NCBI RefSeq assembly: GCF_018141105.1 | Contig: NZ_CP054839.1 | Span: 3,720,001-3,784,000, forward strand | Reading direction: 5' to 3' | Source of the DNA: Saccharopolyspora erythraea | Lineage (GTDB): Bacteria; Actinomycetota; Actinomycetes; Mycobacteriales; Pseudonocardiaceae | Length of the DNA stretch: 64,000 bases | Part shown: positions 1 to 7,365 of the stretch, piece by piece | Numbering within the stretch: the stretch's first letter is position 1 | How the letters are laid out: each line of letters begins with the position of its first letter | Position numbers and translations under genes: made by a program | The notes under the pieces: model-generated | The model's database searches: none | Told to the model about the DNA's origin: nothing | What the model saw: only the letters and a program-made list of their open reading frames with translations

Positions 1-701
1 AGCGCGAGCTGACCCGGCAGGAAGCCGCATCGGTGGCCAGCACCGGCATCTGGTTCGAGATGATCCTGCAGCAGATGGTGCTCCGGGACTTCTACGCCAA
101 GGACCCGACCGATCCCGCGTTCCAGTGGGCGCTGACCGAGATCGCCGACGAGTGCAGGCACTCCATCATGTTCGCCAGGGGCGCCGAGAAGCTGCGGGCG
201 CCCGCGTACCGGCCGAGGCGGCTGGTGGTCGAGCTCGGCCGGGTGTTCAAGACCGTCGCATTCGGGGAGGCCGCCTACGCCGCGATCCTGGTCGCCGAGG
301 AGGTCCTCGACGTCATGCAGCGGGACTGGATGCGCGACGAACGGGTCGTCCCGTTCGTGCGGACCGTGAACAACATCCACGTCGTCGAGGAGTCGCGGCA
401 CATGAAGTTCGCCCGCGAGGAGACCAGGGCCAGGCTGGAGGGGGCGAGCTGGCTGCGGCGGCAGATCAACGCCGTCGTGGTCGCGGGCGCTTCGTACTTC
501 ATCGTGACCAGCATGGTGAGCAGGAAGGTGTACGAGAACGCCGGTCTCGAGCCCGAGCGCGCCATCCGCGAGGCCAGGCACAACGAGCACCACAAGTCGA
601 TGCTGCGATCCAGCTGCTCGGGACTGATGGAGTTCCTCGGCTCGGCGGGCCTGCTGACCAGGGCGTCGCTGTGGTTCTACAAGCGCGCGAACCTCATCTG
701 A
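1..701 (+). CDS. AurF-like diiron oxygenase, 5' end cut off by the window
   Basis: The frame is open from base 3 and has no start inside the window, so the N-terminus is missing. The product is a helical ferritin-like protein of the AurF / p-aminobenzoate N-oxygenase type. The visible ligand-type motifs are DECRH, an EEVLD helix and EESRHMKF, the E..ExxH pattern expected for a carboxylate-bridged diiron centre. Such enzymes oxidise amines or C-H bonds using O2 and an electron donor. The stop lies 4 bp before the ATG of a ferredoxin/ferredoxin-NADP reductase fusion, an obvious electron supply. I recall a similar AurF-like/FprB neighbour pair in mycobacteria, so the two are probably a conserved redox unit. 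The substrate cannot be told from the sequence. Confidence 0.8.
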   Translation, partial: RELTRQEAASVASTGIWFEMILQQMVLRDFYAKDPTDPAFQWALTEIADECRHSIMFARGAEKLRAPAYRPRRLVVELGRVFKTVAFGEAAYAAILVAEEVLDVMQRDWMRDERVVPFVRTVNNIHVVEESRHMKFAREETRARLEGASWLRRQINAVVVAGASYFIVTSMVSRKVYENAGLEPERAIREARHNEHHKSMLRSSCSGLMEFLGSAGLLTRASLWFYKRANLI

Positions 702-705
702 GCCG

Positions 706-2232
706 ATGGCGTACGCGATCACCCAGACCTGCTGCAACGACGCGTCCTGCGTGAAGGTCTGCCCCGTCAACTGCATCCACCCCACGCCCGACGAGCCGGA
801 CTTCGGCGCCGCCGAGATGCTCCACATCGATCCGGCCACCTGCATCGACTGCGGTGCCTGCGCGGACGCCTGCCCGGTCGAGGCGATCTTCCCGGTGGAG
901 GACCTGACCGGGCCGCTCAAGCCCTACGCCGAGGTCAACGCGGCCTACTACGCGGCGAGGACTCCCTCGCCGAAGGCGGCGGACGTGGCCCCGAACTTCC
1001 ACAGCTGGGGGCCGCCGCGCTTCACCCGCACCATTCCCGGCGACTTCCCACAGCTGGACGTCGCGGTCGTCGGCACCGGCCCGGCGGGCATGTACGCCGT
1101 GGAGGACCTGCTGCTGCACACCAACGCGCGGGTCACTCTGATCGACCGGCTGCCCGTCGCGGGCGGGCTCGTGCGGTACGGCGTGGCGCCCGACCACCCG
1201 TCGACCAAGAAGATCGGCGAGACCTTCACCCGTTTCCACACCCACCCCCGGCTGCGGATGCGACTGGGCGTCGAGGTCGGCAAGGACGTCACCGCCGGCG
1301 AGCTGGCCGCGCGGCACGATGCCGTGATCTACGCGGTCGGCGCCTCCTCCGCGCGACGGCTCGGCGTTCCGGGGGAGGATCTGCCCGGCAGCATCGCCGC
1401 CACCACCCTCGTGGCCTGGTACAACGGGCACCCGGACGTCTCCGCCGACGCGGTCGGCCTCTCGGCAGGCAGAGCGGTCGTGGTCGGCAACGGCAACGTC
1501 GCCCTCGACATCGCCAGAATCCTCACCGCGGAGCCGGACGCGCTGGAGAGCACGACGATCTCCCGCGCCGCGTTGGCGCGGCTGCGTTCGAGCGAGGTGC
1601 GCGAGGTCGTGCTCCTGGCACGCTGCGGTCCGCGGGAATCCGCCTGCACGATGCCGGAACTGCTCGCCCTCACCCAGGGCGAAGACATCGAACTCGTCGT
1701 GGACACCCACGATCCGCGTATCGCGGAGGCCATCGACGGCGCACCCGCGGGCAGCAAGGCGAGCTTGCTGCGGGGTGCCACCCGGGAGGCCGTCGACTGG
1801 TCCGCTCCGCCGCCGCGGGGACAGCGCCGCATCGTGTTCCGCTTCCATTCCGCGCCGCGGGAGTTCCTGGGCGACGAACAGGTTCGCGGGCTCCGCGTCT
1901 CGGGGCGGAACGACGACGTGGAGATCAGCTCCGGCCTGGTCGTGCGCGCGATCGGCTACCGGGGAACCGAGCTGCCCGGGCTGCCTTTCGACCAGGGCAG
2001 CGGCACCATCCCGCACACCGGCGGCCGCGTGGACGGCCAGCCGGGCACCTACGTCGTCGGATGGATCAAACGCGGCCCCTCGGGCGGCATCGGCGCCAAC
2101 AGGACGTGCGCGCAGGAAACGGTCGGCGCACTGCTCGACGACGCCATCGCCGGCCGGCTCCCGGCGGCGCGCCGACGGGTTTCCGCGAGCCCGGCCACGT
2201 CGTTGGCCCGACGCCTTCGCGGCCACTCCTGA
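706..2232 (+). CDS. fprB: Ferredoxin / ferredoxin-NADP+ reductase fusion (FprB type)
   Basis: A 508-residue cytosolic flavoprotein that should move electrons between NADPH and iron-sulfur proteins. Residues 1-65 are a 7Fe/8Fe-type ferredoxin with cysteines near 10-23 and a second cluster motif CIDCGACADACP (46-57). Residues 115-500 are an adrenodoxin-reductase-like module with an FAD loop GTGPAG (about 123-128), an NADP loop VVGNGNVALD and the C-terminal GWIKRGPSGGIGANR signature of this family. The ATG is 4 bp after the upstream oxygenase stop, so translation is probably coupled and the oxygenase is the likely electron acceptor. Length is close to mycobacterial FprB. Confidence 0.88.
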   Translation: MAYAITQTCCNDASCVKVCPVNCIHPTPDEPDFGAAEMLHIDPATCIDCGACADACPVEAIFPVEDLTGPLKPYAEVNAAYYAARTPSPKAADVAPNFHSWGPPRFTRTIPGDFPQLDVAVVGTGPAGMYAVEDLLLHTNARVTLIDRLPVAGGLVRYGVAPDHPSTKKIGETFTRFHTHPRLRMRLGVEVGKDVTAGELAARHDAVIYAVGASSARRLGVPGEDLPGSIAATTLVAWYNGHPDVSADAVGLSAGRAVVVGNGNVALDIARILTAEPDALESTTISRAALARLRSSEVREVVLLARCGPRESACTMPELLALTQGEDIELVVDTHDPRIAEAIDGAPAGSKASLLRGATREAVDWSAPPPRGQRRIVFRFHSAPREFLGDEQVRGLRVSGRNDDVEISSGLVVRAIGYRGTELPGLPFDQGSGTIPHTGGRVDGQPGTYVVGWIKRGPSGGIGANRTCAQETVGALLDDAIAGRLPAARRRVSASPATSLARRLRGHS

Positions 2233-2318
2233 CCCTCGACCTCGCCGAGACCCGCGCTTGAGTGGCAAACGGTGCTTGCGCTCGCCGTCAACCCGTATTT
2301 GGCACCTTGTCGCCAATG

Positions 2319-2349
2319 TTGATCAATGCCTCCTGGCGGAACCTACGAT
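2319..2349 (+). promoter_or_regulatory. Candidate promoter of the lanthipeptide operon
   Basis: TTGATC at 2319-2324 and TACGAT at 2344-2349 resemble -35 and -10 boxes, but the 19-bp spacer is long. A small dyad, TTGGC-N8-GCCAA (2299-2316), lies just upstream and could be an activator site. The predicted transcript would start about 45 bases before the precursor ATG. Weak support. Confidence 0.3.
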
Positions 2350-2399
2350 CGTGTCAACCCCGATCCCGGGGCGTGACGACAACGTGATTGGAGGCCGTT

Positions 2400-2549
2400 A
2401 TGGAAGATCTCTCCAACGCTGTTGGTGAACTGCTCGCAGGTGTCGATTCTCCGGTGGGGCAGGCGCCGGGGCTCACCCAGCGGCTCGAGGACCGGAGCAC
2501 GACGCCGGCGGACGCCAGCTTCACCGACTACCCGATCTGCTGCACCTGA
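2400..2549 (+). CDS. lanA: Class II lanthipeptide precursor peptide (LanA)
   Basis: A 49-codon gene with a strong GGAGG at 2390-2394, five bases before the ATG. The N-terminal half (MEDLSNAVGELLAGVD) is acidic and amphipathic with no cysteine, as expected of a LanA leader. The C-terminal half is rich in Ser/Thr (Ser33, Thr34, Thr35, Ser40, Thr42, Thr49) and ends YPICCT, with the only cysteines at 47 and 48. LanM would dehydrate Ser/Thr and close at most two lanthionine/methyllanthionine rings onto those cysteines. A CC near the C-terminus recalls the lacticin 481 group (TCCS end), but the rest is unlike it. There is no clear GG/GA cleavage site, so the leader/core border is unknown. The lanM start lies 67 bp downstream. 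Confidence 0.85.
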   Translation: MEDLSNAVGELLAGVDSPVGQAPGLTQRLEDRSTTPADASFTDYPICCT

Positions 2550-2559
2550 CCGACCTGTC

Positions 2560-2593
2560 CGGTGGATGGCCGCCGTCGTGCGGCCATCCACCG
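2560..2593 (+). promoter_or_regulatory. Perfect stem-loop between lanA and lanM
   Basis: Arms GGTGGATGGCCG and CGGCCATCCACC pair perfectly around an 8-base loop, and a further C-G pair at 2560/2593 gives 13 bp. There is no T-tract. Its position, straight after the precursor stop and before the lanM ribosome binding site, fits a partial terminator or RNA-stability element that makes more precursor mRNA than enzyme mRNA. Confidence 0.7.
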
Positions 2594-2616
2594 CACCAAC
2601 TCGGGTGGAGGCACCG

Positions 2617-5600
2617 ATGATCGGCGAGGACGCACTCACGCTCGGCGAGGACGCACTCACGCTCGGCGAGTACCTGGATCTTCCGCCCGGGGGTCCGGCC
2701 CGGCCCGAGGTCCTGAAGAGGTTCGACGCGGCGATGGCCTTCTGGCACGCCGATGACGGGCTCACCGCGGCGGTGCCCGCTTCGCTCGACGGCCGGTCAG
2801 GGGCCGAGTTGCGTCGTCTCGTGGGAGAGCGGCGCATCGGCCCAGGACATCCGCTCGCCGAGGTGCTCGGCGAGCTCGACGACGTGCTGCGGGCATGGAA
2901 GCGGACCGCCGAACACGATGCTGAGGACTGGGAAAGCGCGGTCCACGACGTCATCGCCCCGCTCGTCGAAGCCGCGCGCGAGCACGCCTTGCGGGAGGTC
3001 GCCCGGCATCCGGGAGTCCGGTCCGCCGACATGGCGCGCGTTGCCTGCCGGGAATGGCTCCGCAGGCCACCGCCATCCCTGCTGCAGACGGTGGTCGGCG
3101 CGTTCGTCGTGGACATGCGGGCCGCGCAGCGGCTCGCCGGTGAGGCGCCGTCCGAGCTGAACTGGTTCGCGCATCATCTGGCCGCTGTATGCGCGGATTC
3201 GGGCAGCCGCTTGGCTTTCTTCGCCCGCTACCCGCTGCTGACCCGGTTCCTGCGCGTCCGGCTGCGCAACTGGGCGGCCGCGGCGGTTGAGTTCGCGCTC
3301 CGCCTGGACCGCGACCACGACGCGCTCGCCGGGCTGCTGGGCGCTGACCGGCTCACGGTCACGTGGGTGGAGACCGGGCTCGGCGACGCGCACAACGGCG
3401 GCCGCGGGGTCGCCCGAGTGGTCTTCGAGGAAGGGGCCGTCGCCTACAAACCACGGTCGTTGCGCGCGATGCGGGTGCTGCGCGACCTGCTGTGCGTGCT
3501 CGAAGAGCGATACGGCGTGTCCGCCGAGGTGTTCCTGCCCGAGGTGATCGACCAGGGGGAATACGGCTGGACCGAGTGGATCGACCCCAAGCCCTGCCGC
3601 ACCGCGGATGACGTCGCCGACCACTACCGGCGGCTGGGCGAGCTGCAAGCGGTGGTGTGGCTGCTCGGTGCCACAGACCTGCACTCGGCGAACATCGTGG
3701 CCTCGGGCGGCAGGCCCTTCCTGGTCGACTGCGAGACGCTGCTCTCACCCGTGAACGGGGCAACCGGGCGGACGCGCCCGGAAATCCTTCGCGAGTCACC
3801 GATGTCGACGGGTGTGCTGCCCGTCGACGCGACGCTCGACGTCGACCACGTGCGCGACATCTCGGCCTTCGGCGGCGGAGCCGGAGGAGCCGAGTGGCGG
3901 GCGCCCGGCTGGGCGTTCCCCGGCACCGGTGACATGCGCGCGACCACCCGCGTCGTGCGACTTCCCGCCGCGGCGAGCCTTCCCAGACGGGACGACGGCG
4001 TGGATGTCGACCCGTACGAACACGACCGGCAGTTCCTCTCGGGCATGGCCGGGACCTCCGCCGCGCTCGCCCGGATCGCCGGTGACCTCGCGGCCGACCC
4101 GGCGGTCGAATCGCTGCTCTCGGGGACACCGGTACGGGTCCTGTTGCGTCCCACCGCCGAGTACGTCCAGGTCATCCAGGCGTTGCGGCATCCGGCGGTC
4201 CTGCACAACGCCTTCCTCGCCGAGGGCGCTTTCGAATGCCTGCTCCAGGAACCGGTGCACGCCGATGCGGTGCACCAGCGCACCGTCTACGCCGCTGAGC
4301 GGGCGGCTCTGCTCCGCGGCGACATCCCGTACTTCGAGGTCCACGCGGACCGGCGCGACCTGATCGGATGCGACGGCAGCGTGATCGAGGACTTCTACGC
4401 GGCCTCCCCCATCGACCACTTCCGCGAGCGGGCAAGCCGGCTCGCGGTCGGAGACGAAGCGCTGGGATGGGCGGCAGAGGCCGCCGTGTACTGCGGGAAG
4501 CTCAACGCGCACGGCCGGCGCGCGCACTCGGCGGGGAAGGTGGAGCACCATGCCCGCCGCGACGACGCACCGGGCGGTGAGTCGCACCTGGTGGCGGGGG
4601 CCACGGCGCTCGCGGAGTGGATCGCGCGGATGAGCTGCGACGGGCATTCGTGGCTGAGCGTGACCCTGGACGAGAACGAGCGGTGGAAGGTCCTTCCGGC
4701 CGGGGGTTCGCTGTATCTCGGCACCGCGGGCGTCCTGCTCTTCCTCGACACGCTCTGCCGGGAGACCGGTGGCACCTCCGAAGTCGTGCGGGTGCGGGAG
4801 AAGCTGTGGGAGAGCTGGATCGGCAGTGATCCCGCCGAACTGCACGAGGGCAACCGAGGTGCCTTGATCGGACTCGCAGGCGACCTGCACGTCACGCGGC
4901 TGTTCGGCCACCACAGCGGTGACCAGCGGCTTCGCACCCGGGCCGAGGCCGTGCTCGACCAGCTCGGAGACGAGGTCGAAGGGCTGGACCTGCTGACCGG
5001 AGCAGCCGGGATCGTGCTGGTGCTCTCCCGCGTCGCCGCTGACCAGGGAAACCCGCTCCGGCACCGCGCTGCGGCTACGGCCGCACGGCACGTTCAGCGG
5101 CTGCTGCGAGATGTGCGCGGCGACTCGGACGGATGCGTGTGGGACCTCGACGGCGAGAAGCGTTCGACGACGGGGTTCGCCCACGGCACGTCGGGAATCG
5201 CCTATGCGTTGCACGAGTTCGCCGATGTCGCGCACGACCTCGGGTGCTGGCCGGAGTTGGTGGACCGATGCCGTGCCGTGTTCGATCGTGCCTGCGAGTG
5301 GGAGCGTGCCTGCGGTCCGGCGGCCGTGAAGTGGCCGACGTGGTGCAACGGTGCCGCGGGACTGGCCCTGGCTCGCGCCGCGGTGCTGCGCAAGAACGAG
5401 CGCGCGAATCTCGTCCGGGACCTGGAAGAGGCGGTGGGGTCCTGCCTGAGCGCCGAGCTCGGCCGCCGCTACACCCTCTGCCACGGTGATCTCGGCGTGG
5501 CGGAGGCACTGCTGCAAGGCGCACGGGTGACCGGTCGCCAGGACTGGCGGGACGCGGCGATGCGCATCGGTGCCGATGCGGCGACCTGGGCGAGGAACTC

Positions 5601-5745
5601 CGATGGCCGGATTGCCGAAACGGACGCGGGAGACGTGCTCTCTCCCGGGCTGCTGGGCGGTGCCGCGGGTGTCGGGTACGAGCTGTTGCGGCTCGCCCGC
5701 CCCGAACGGGTTCCCTCGATCCTCACGCTGGAGCGCACTGCCTGA
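2617..5745 (+). CDS. lanM: Class II lanthipeptide synthetase LanM
   Basis: A 1042-residue bifunctional enzyme that phosphorylates and dehydrates Ser/Thr in the precursor and then cyclises Cys onto the dehydro residues. The dehydratase half (DUF4135) shows GDAHNGGR and AYKPRSL (about 256-281) and TDLHSANIVASGGRPFLVDC (about 353-372), the kinase-like catalytic segments. The C-terminal LanC-like half has the zinc/active-site set: His856 in AHGTSG, Cys910 in WCNGAAG, Cys955-His956 in LCHGDLG. All key residues are present, so it looks active. The ATG at 2617 is preceded by GGTGGAGG; upstream in-frame starts would overlap lanA. Residues 2-16 carry a tandem 7-residue duplication (GEDALTL twice). No LanT, protease or immunity gene is adjacent. 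Confidence 0.95.
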   Translation: MIGEDALTLGEDALTLGEYLDLPPGGPARPEVLKRFDAAMAFWHADDGLTAAVPASLDGRSGAELRRLVGERRIGPGHPLAEVLGELDDVLRAWKRTAEHDAEDWESAVHDVIAPLVEAAREHALREVARHPGVRSADMARVACREWLRRPPPSLLQTVVGAFVVDMRAAQRLAGEAPSELNWFAHHLAAVCADSGSRLAFFARYPLLTRFLRVRLRNWAAAAVEFALRLDRDHDALAGLLGADRLTVTWVETGLGDAHNGGRGVARVVFEEGAVAYKPRSLRAMRVLRDLLCVLEERYGVSAEVFLPEVIDQGEYGWTEWIDPKPCRTADDVADHYRRLGELQAVVWLLGATDLHSANIVASGGRPFLVDCETLLSPVNGATGRTRPEILRESPMSTGVLPVDATLDVDHVRDISAFGGGAGGAEWRAPGWAFPGTGDMRATTRVVRLPAAASLPRRDDGVDVDPYEHDRQFLSGMAGTSAALARIAGDLAADPAVESLLSGTPVRVLLRPTAEYVQVIQALRHPAVLHNAFLAEGAFECLLQEPVHADAVHQRTVYAAERAALLRGDIPYFEVHADRRDLIGCDGSVIEDFYAASPIDHFRERASRLAVGDEALGWAAEAAVYCGKLNAHGRRAHSAGKVEHHARRDDAPGGESHLVAGATALAEWIARMSCDGHSWLSVTLDENERWKVLPAGGSLYLGTAGVLLFLDTLCRETGGTSEVVRVREKLWESWIGSDPAELHEGNRGALIGLAGDLHVTRLFGHHSGDQRLRTRAEAVLDQLGDEVEGLDLLTGAAGIVLVLSRVAADQGNPLRHRAAATAARHVQRLLRDVRGDSDGCVWDLDGEKRSTTGFAHGTSGIAYALHEFADVAHDLGCWPELVDRCRAVFDRACEWERACGPAAVKWPTWCNGAAGLALARAAVLRKNERANLVRDLEEAVGSCLSAELGRRYTLCHGDLGVAEALLQGARVTGRQDWRDAAMRIGADAATWARNSDGRIAETDAGDVLSPGLLGGAAGVGYELLRLARPERVPSILTLERTA
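2621..2670 (+). repeat. 21-bp tandem duplication at the lanM 5' end
   Basis: The unit TCGGCGAGGACGCACTCACG plus C occurs at 2621-2641 and again, identical, at 2642-2662, followed by eight more matching bases. The frame is kept and the protein gains one GEDALTL heptad. Identity at every position suggests a recent slippage event. Confidence 0.95.
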
Positions 5746-5932
5746 ACGTCGGCAGGTGTCCGGGAGTCCGCCGACCAGCACCAGCCGGGGAATCGCCCGC
5801 CCGCCGGATGTGGTCGGCGGCCCGCTGCGCCGGACGCGCTCTTCAGGAGCGATTTGAGGAGACCGCGAGCGACGCAGGTGAACACCTCGCCCTGCGATCA
5901 GGTCCCCATTTCCCGAGCACGGGAGCGCAGAA

Positions 5933-6256
5933 ATGGCACAGCTGGTCAGCATGCCGTTGGAGGACGGCGGCGAGATCCTCGTCGAGTCGGCCGATGGCCA
6001 CGGTGCCATCCCGGTCGGCGCGGGCGGCAGGGTCGTGCAGGCGTCGGAGACGGTGCAGAAGGCCATGGGCAGCATCCGCTCGGCGGCCGAGGCCGTGCTC
6101 GGCGAGCTGCGGGCGATGGAGCAGCCGCCGTCGAAGGTCAACGTGCAGTTCGGCATCAAGGTCACCGGTGAGGCGAGCCTGGCGGTGGCGAAGTCCGCGG
6201 GCGAGGCGAACTTCAACGTCACCCTGGAGTGGAACGGGGTCGTCGAGGACTCATGA
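5933..6256 (+). CDS. Trypco1 (CU044_2847-type) small protein
   Basis: A 107-residue protein with the features of the trypsin-co-occurring domain 1 family: an N-terminal beta segment with an EDGGEILVE stretch, a central helix, and a C-terminal segment KVNVQFGIKVTGEASL...ANFNVTLEW. Family members usually sit beside a trypsin-like protease and/or an nSTAND ATPase in predicted conflict or signalling systems. The ATG follows GGGAG by 8 bases. Downstream, only fragments of the expected partner remain (6263-6463), so this is probably an orphan. Function unknown. It could in principle belong with lanM, but the family's usual context argues against that. Confidence 0.75.
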   Translation: MAQLVSMPLEDGGEILVESADGHGAIPVGAGGRVVQASETVQKAMGSIRSAAEAVLGELRAMEQPPSKVNVQFGIKVTGEASLAVAKSAGEANFNVTLEWNGVVEDS

Positions 6257-6262
6257 CGACGA

Positions 6263-6463
6263 GATCCCGGACGTTGGCGCGGGCGCGGTGCTGGTGCTCG
6301 ACCAGTTCGAGGAGACCGTGATCGCGGACCCGGCTGCGGCGCCGATCCCGCTCGATCCCGAGATGTGGCTCCGCGACCGTGCCGGTTCGCCGATCGCGAG
6401 TTCACCGAGCAGGAGAAGCAGATGTTCCCGGACGCCGACCACAAGCGCCCGTGCGCCGGATGA
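6263..6463 (+). pseudogene. Remnant of an nSTAND/WD40-type ATPase
   Basis: Two pieces typical of one large protein family lie fused. AVLVLDQFEE (6284-6313) is the Walker B segment of nSTAND ATPases. It is followed within about 50 bp by DPEMWLRDR and, after a one-base frame change near 6387-6391, by RFADREFTEQEKQMFPDAD and a stop at 6461-6463, which resembles the extreme C-terminus of WD40-carrying nSTAND proteins (ACRLAGRNLT...WxxY pattern). The core of the gene, normally well over 1 kb, is gone. The position directly after a Trypco1 gene is where such an ATPase is expected. No working product is likely. Confidence 0.6.
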
Positions 6464-6506
6464 GCAGTGCTGCGCGCTCCGGCGGCCTCATCGCTCGGAC
6501 CACCCG

Positions 6507-7166
6507 TCAGTCGGCTGCCGCGAGAGGGGTGTGGTCCAGTGCGGATCGCAGCTGCGGTAGGGAGTCGTACACGGCGACGGCGCCGGCGTCGAACAGTTCG
6601 GCTTCGGCCCATCCGCCGGTGCGAACGCCCAGGGTGGGGATGCCGAGGCGGCGCGCGGCGTAGCAGTCCCACGCCGAGTCGCCGACGAAGACCGCGTTGC
6701 GGCCGTCGACGGCTTGCATGGCGGCGTCTATGAGGTCGGGCGCGGGTTTCGTCCGCTGGACTTCCGCGGAGGTCACCCAGTCGTCGGTGATGGTGCTGCC
6801 GCCGAGGAGGTCGAGGAAGTGTTCTGCGTGGGCGCGTTCGGCCGAGGTTGCCAGCGCCAGCCGGAAGCCCCGGCGCCGGATCTCCTCGAGCAGGTCTCGT
6901 GCCCCTTCGAGGGGTCGGACCTCGTCGACCAGCTGGTCGAACTCATCCCCGTGCGCCTTGCGGAGGTCGTCGCCGTGTTCGCGTTCGGCCCGCGCCCCGG
7001 CGACGTGCTGCACGAACTGGTCGCCGCCCATGCCGATGGCCCGGTGCAGGCGCCACACGGGCATGGTCAGGTCGAACCGGCGGAAGGCGCGGAACCAGGC
7101 CAGCGCGTGCTGGTAGTTCGAGTCCACCAGCGTCCCGTCGATGTCGAACACCGCCGTGTCAGGCAC
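6507..7166 (-). CDS. HAD-superfamily phosphatase (phosphoglycolate phosphatase-like)
   Basis: A 219-residue haloacid-dehalogenase-type hydrolase. Motif I FDIDGTLVDSN lies at residues 7-17, motif II is LATSAE, the motif III lysine is in RTKPAPD, and motif IV is FVGDSAWD. The helical cap lies between motifs I and II (subclass C1). I placed the start at the GTG at 7166, about 8 bases after GGAGGT; a longer reading frame runs upstream but would overlap the divergent GGDEF gene and adds only unstructured Arg/Pro-rich sequence. The substrate is probably a small phosphoester, which cannot be specified. It stands alone. Confidence 0.82.
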   Translation of the reverse strand: MPDTAVFDIDGTLVDSNYQHALAWFRAFRRFDLTMPVWRLHRAIGMGGDQFVQHVAGARAEREHGDDLRKAHGDEFDQLVDEVRPLEGARDLLEEIRRRGFRLALATSAERAHAEHFLDLLGGSTITDDWVTSAEVQRTKPAPDLIDAAMQAVDGRNAVFVGDSAWDCYAARRLGIPTLGVRTGGWAEAELFDAGAVAVYDSLPQLRSALDHTPLAAAD

Positions 7167-7365
7167 GAAAAGACCCACCTCCGATGCGCGTTCCTCGGGG
7201 CGTACCCGGTGTGGTCGCGGGTGAAACGGCCTGCGCGGGTACGTGGTGCGAGTCTTCCGGGTCGCCATGGCAGCGCGAAGACTCACAGGCGGCACCGGCG
7301 TGTACTCGCCGGTAGCGGGTACCCGGGGATGGAAGGGCACGAGCACTACTGTTTGCAGGTAGCCG

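Noticed and set aside
1-2232. AurF-like oxygenase and FprB as tailoring enzymes of the lanthipeptide
   Set aside because: The pair is tightly coupled, ends 167 bp before the precursor gene with a separate promoter-like region between, and I recall the same pair without lan genes in other actinobacteria.
3796-6672. 958-codon minus-strand open frame across lanM and beyond
   Set aside because: It is the antisense of a gene with clear LanM motifs, is Arg/Pro/Gly-rich and has no family features; long shadow frames are normal at this GC content.
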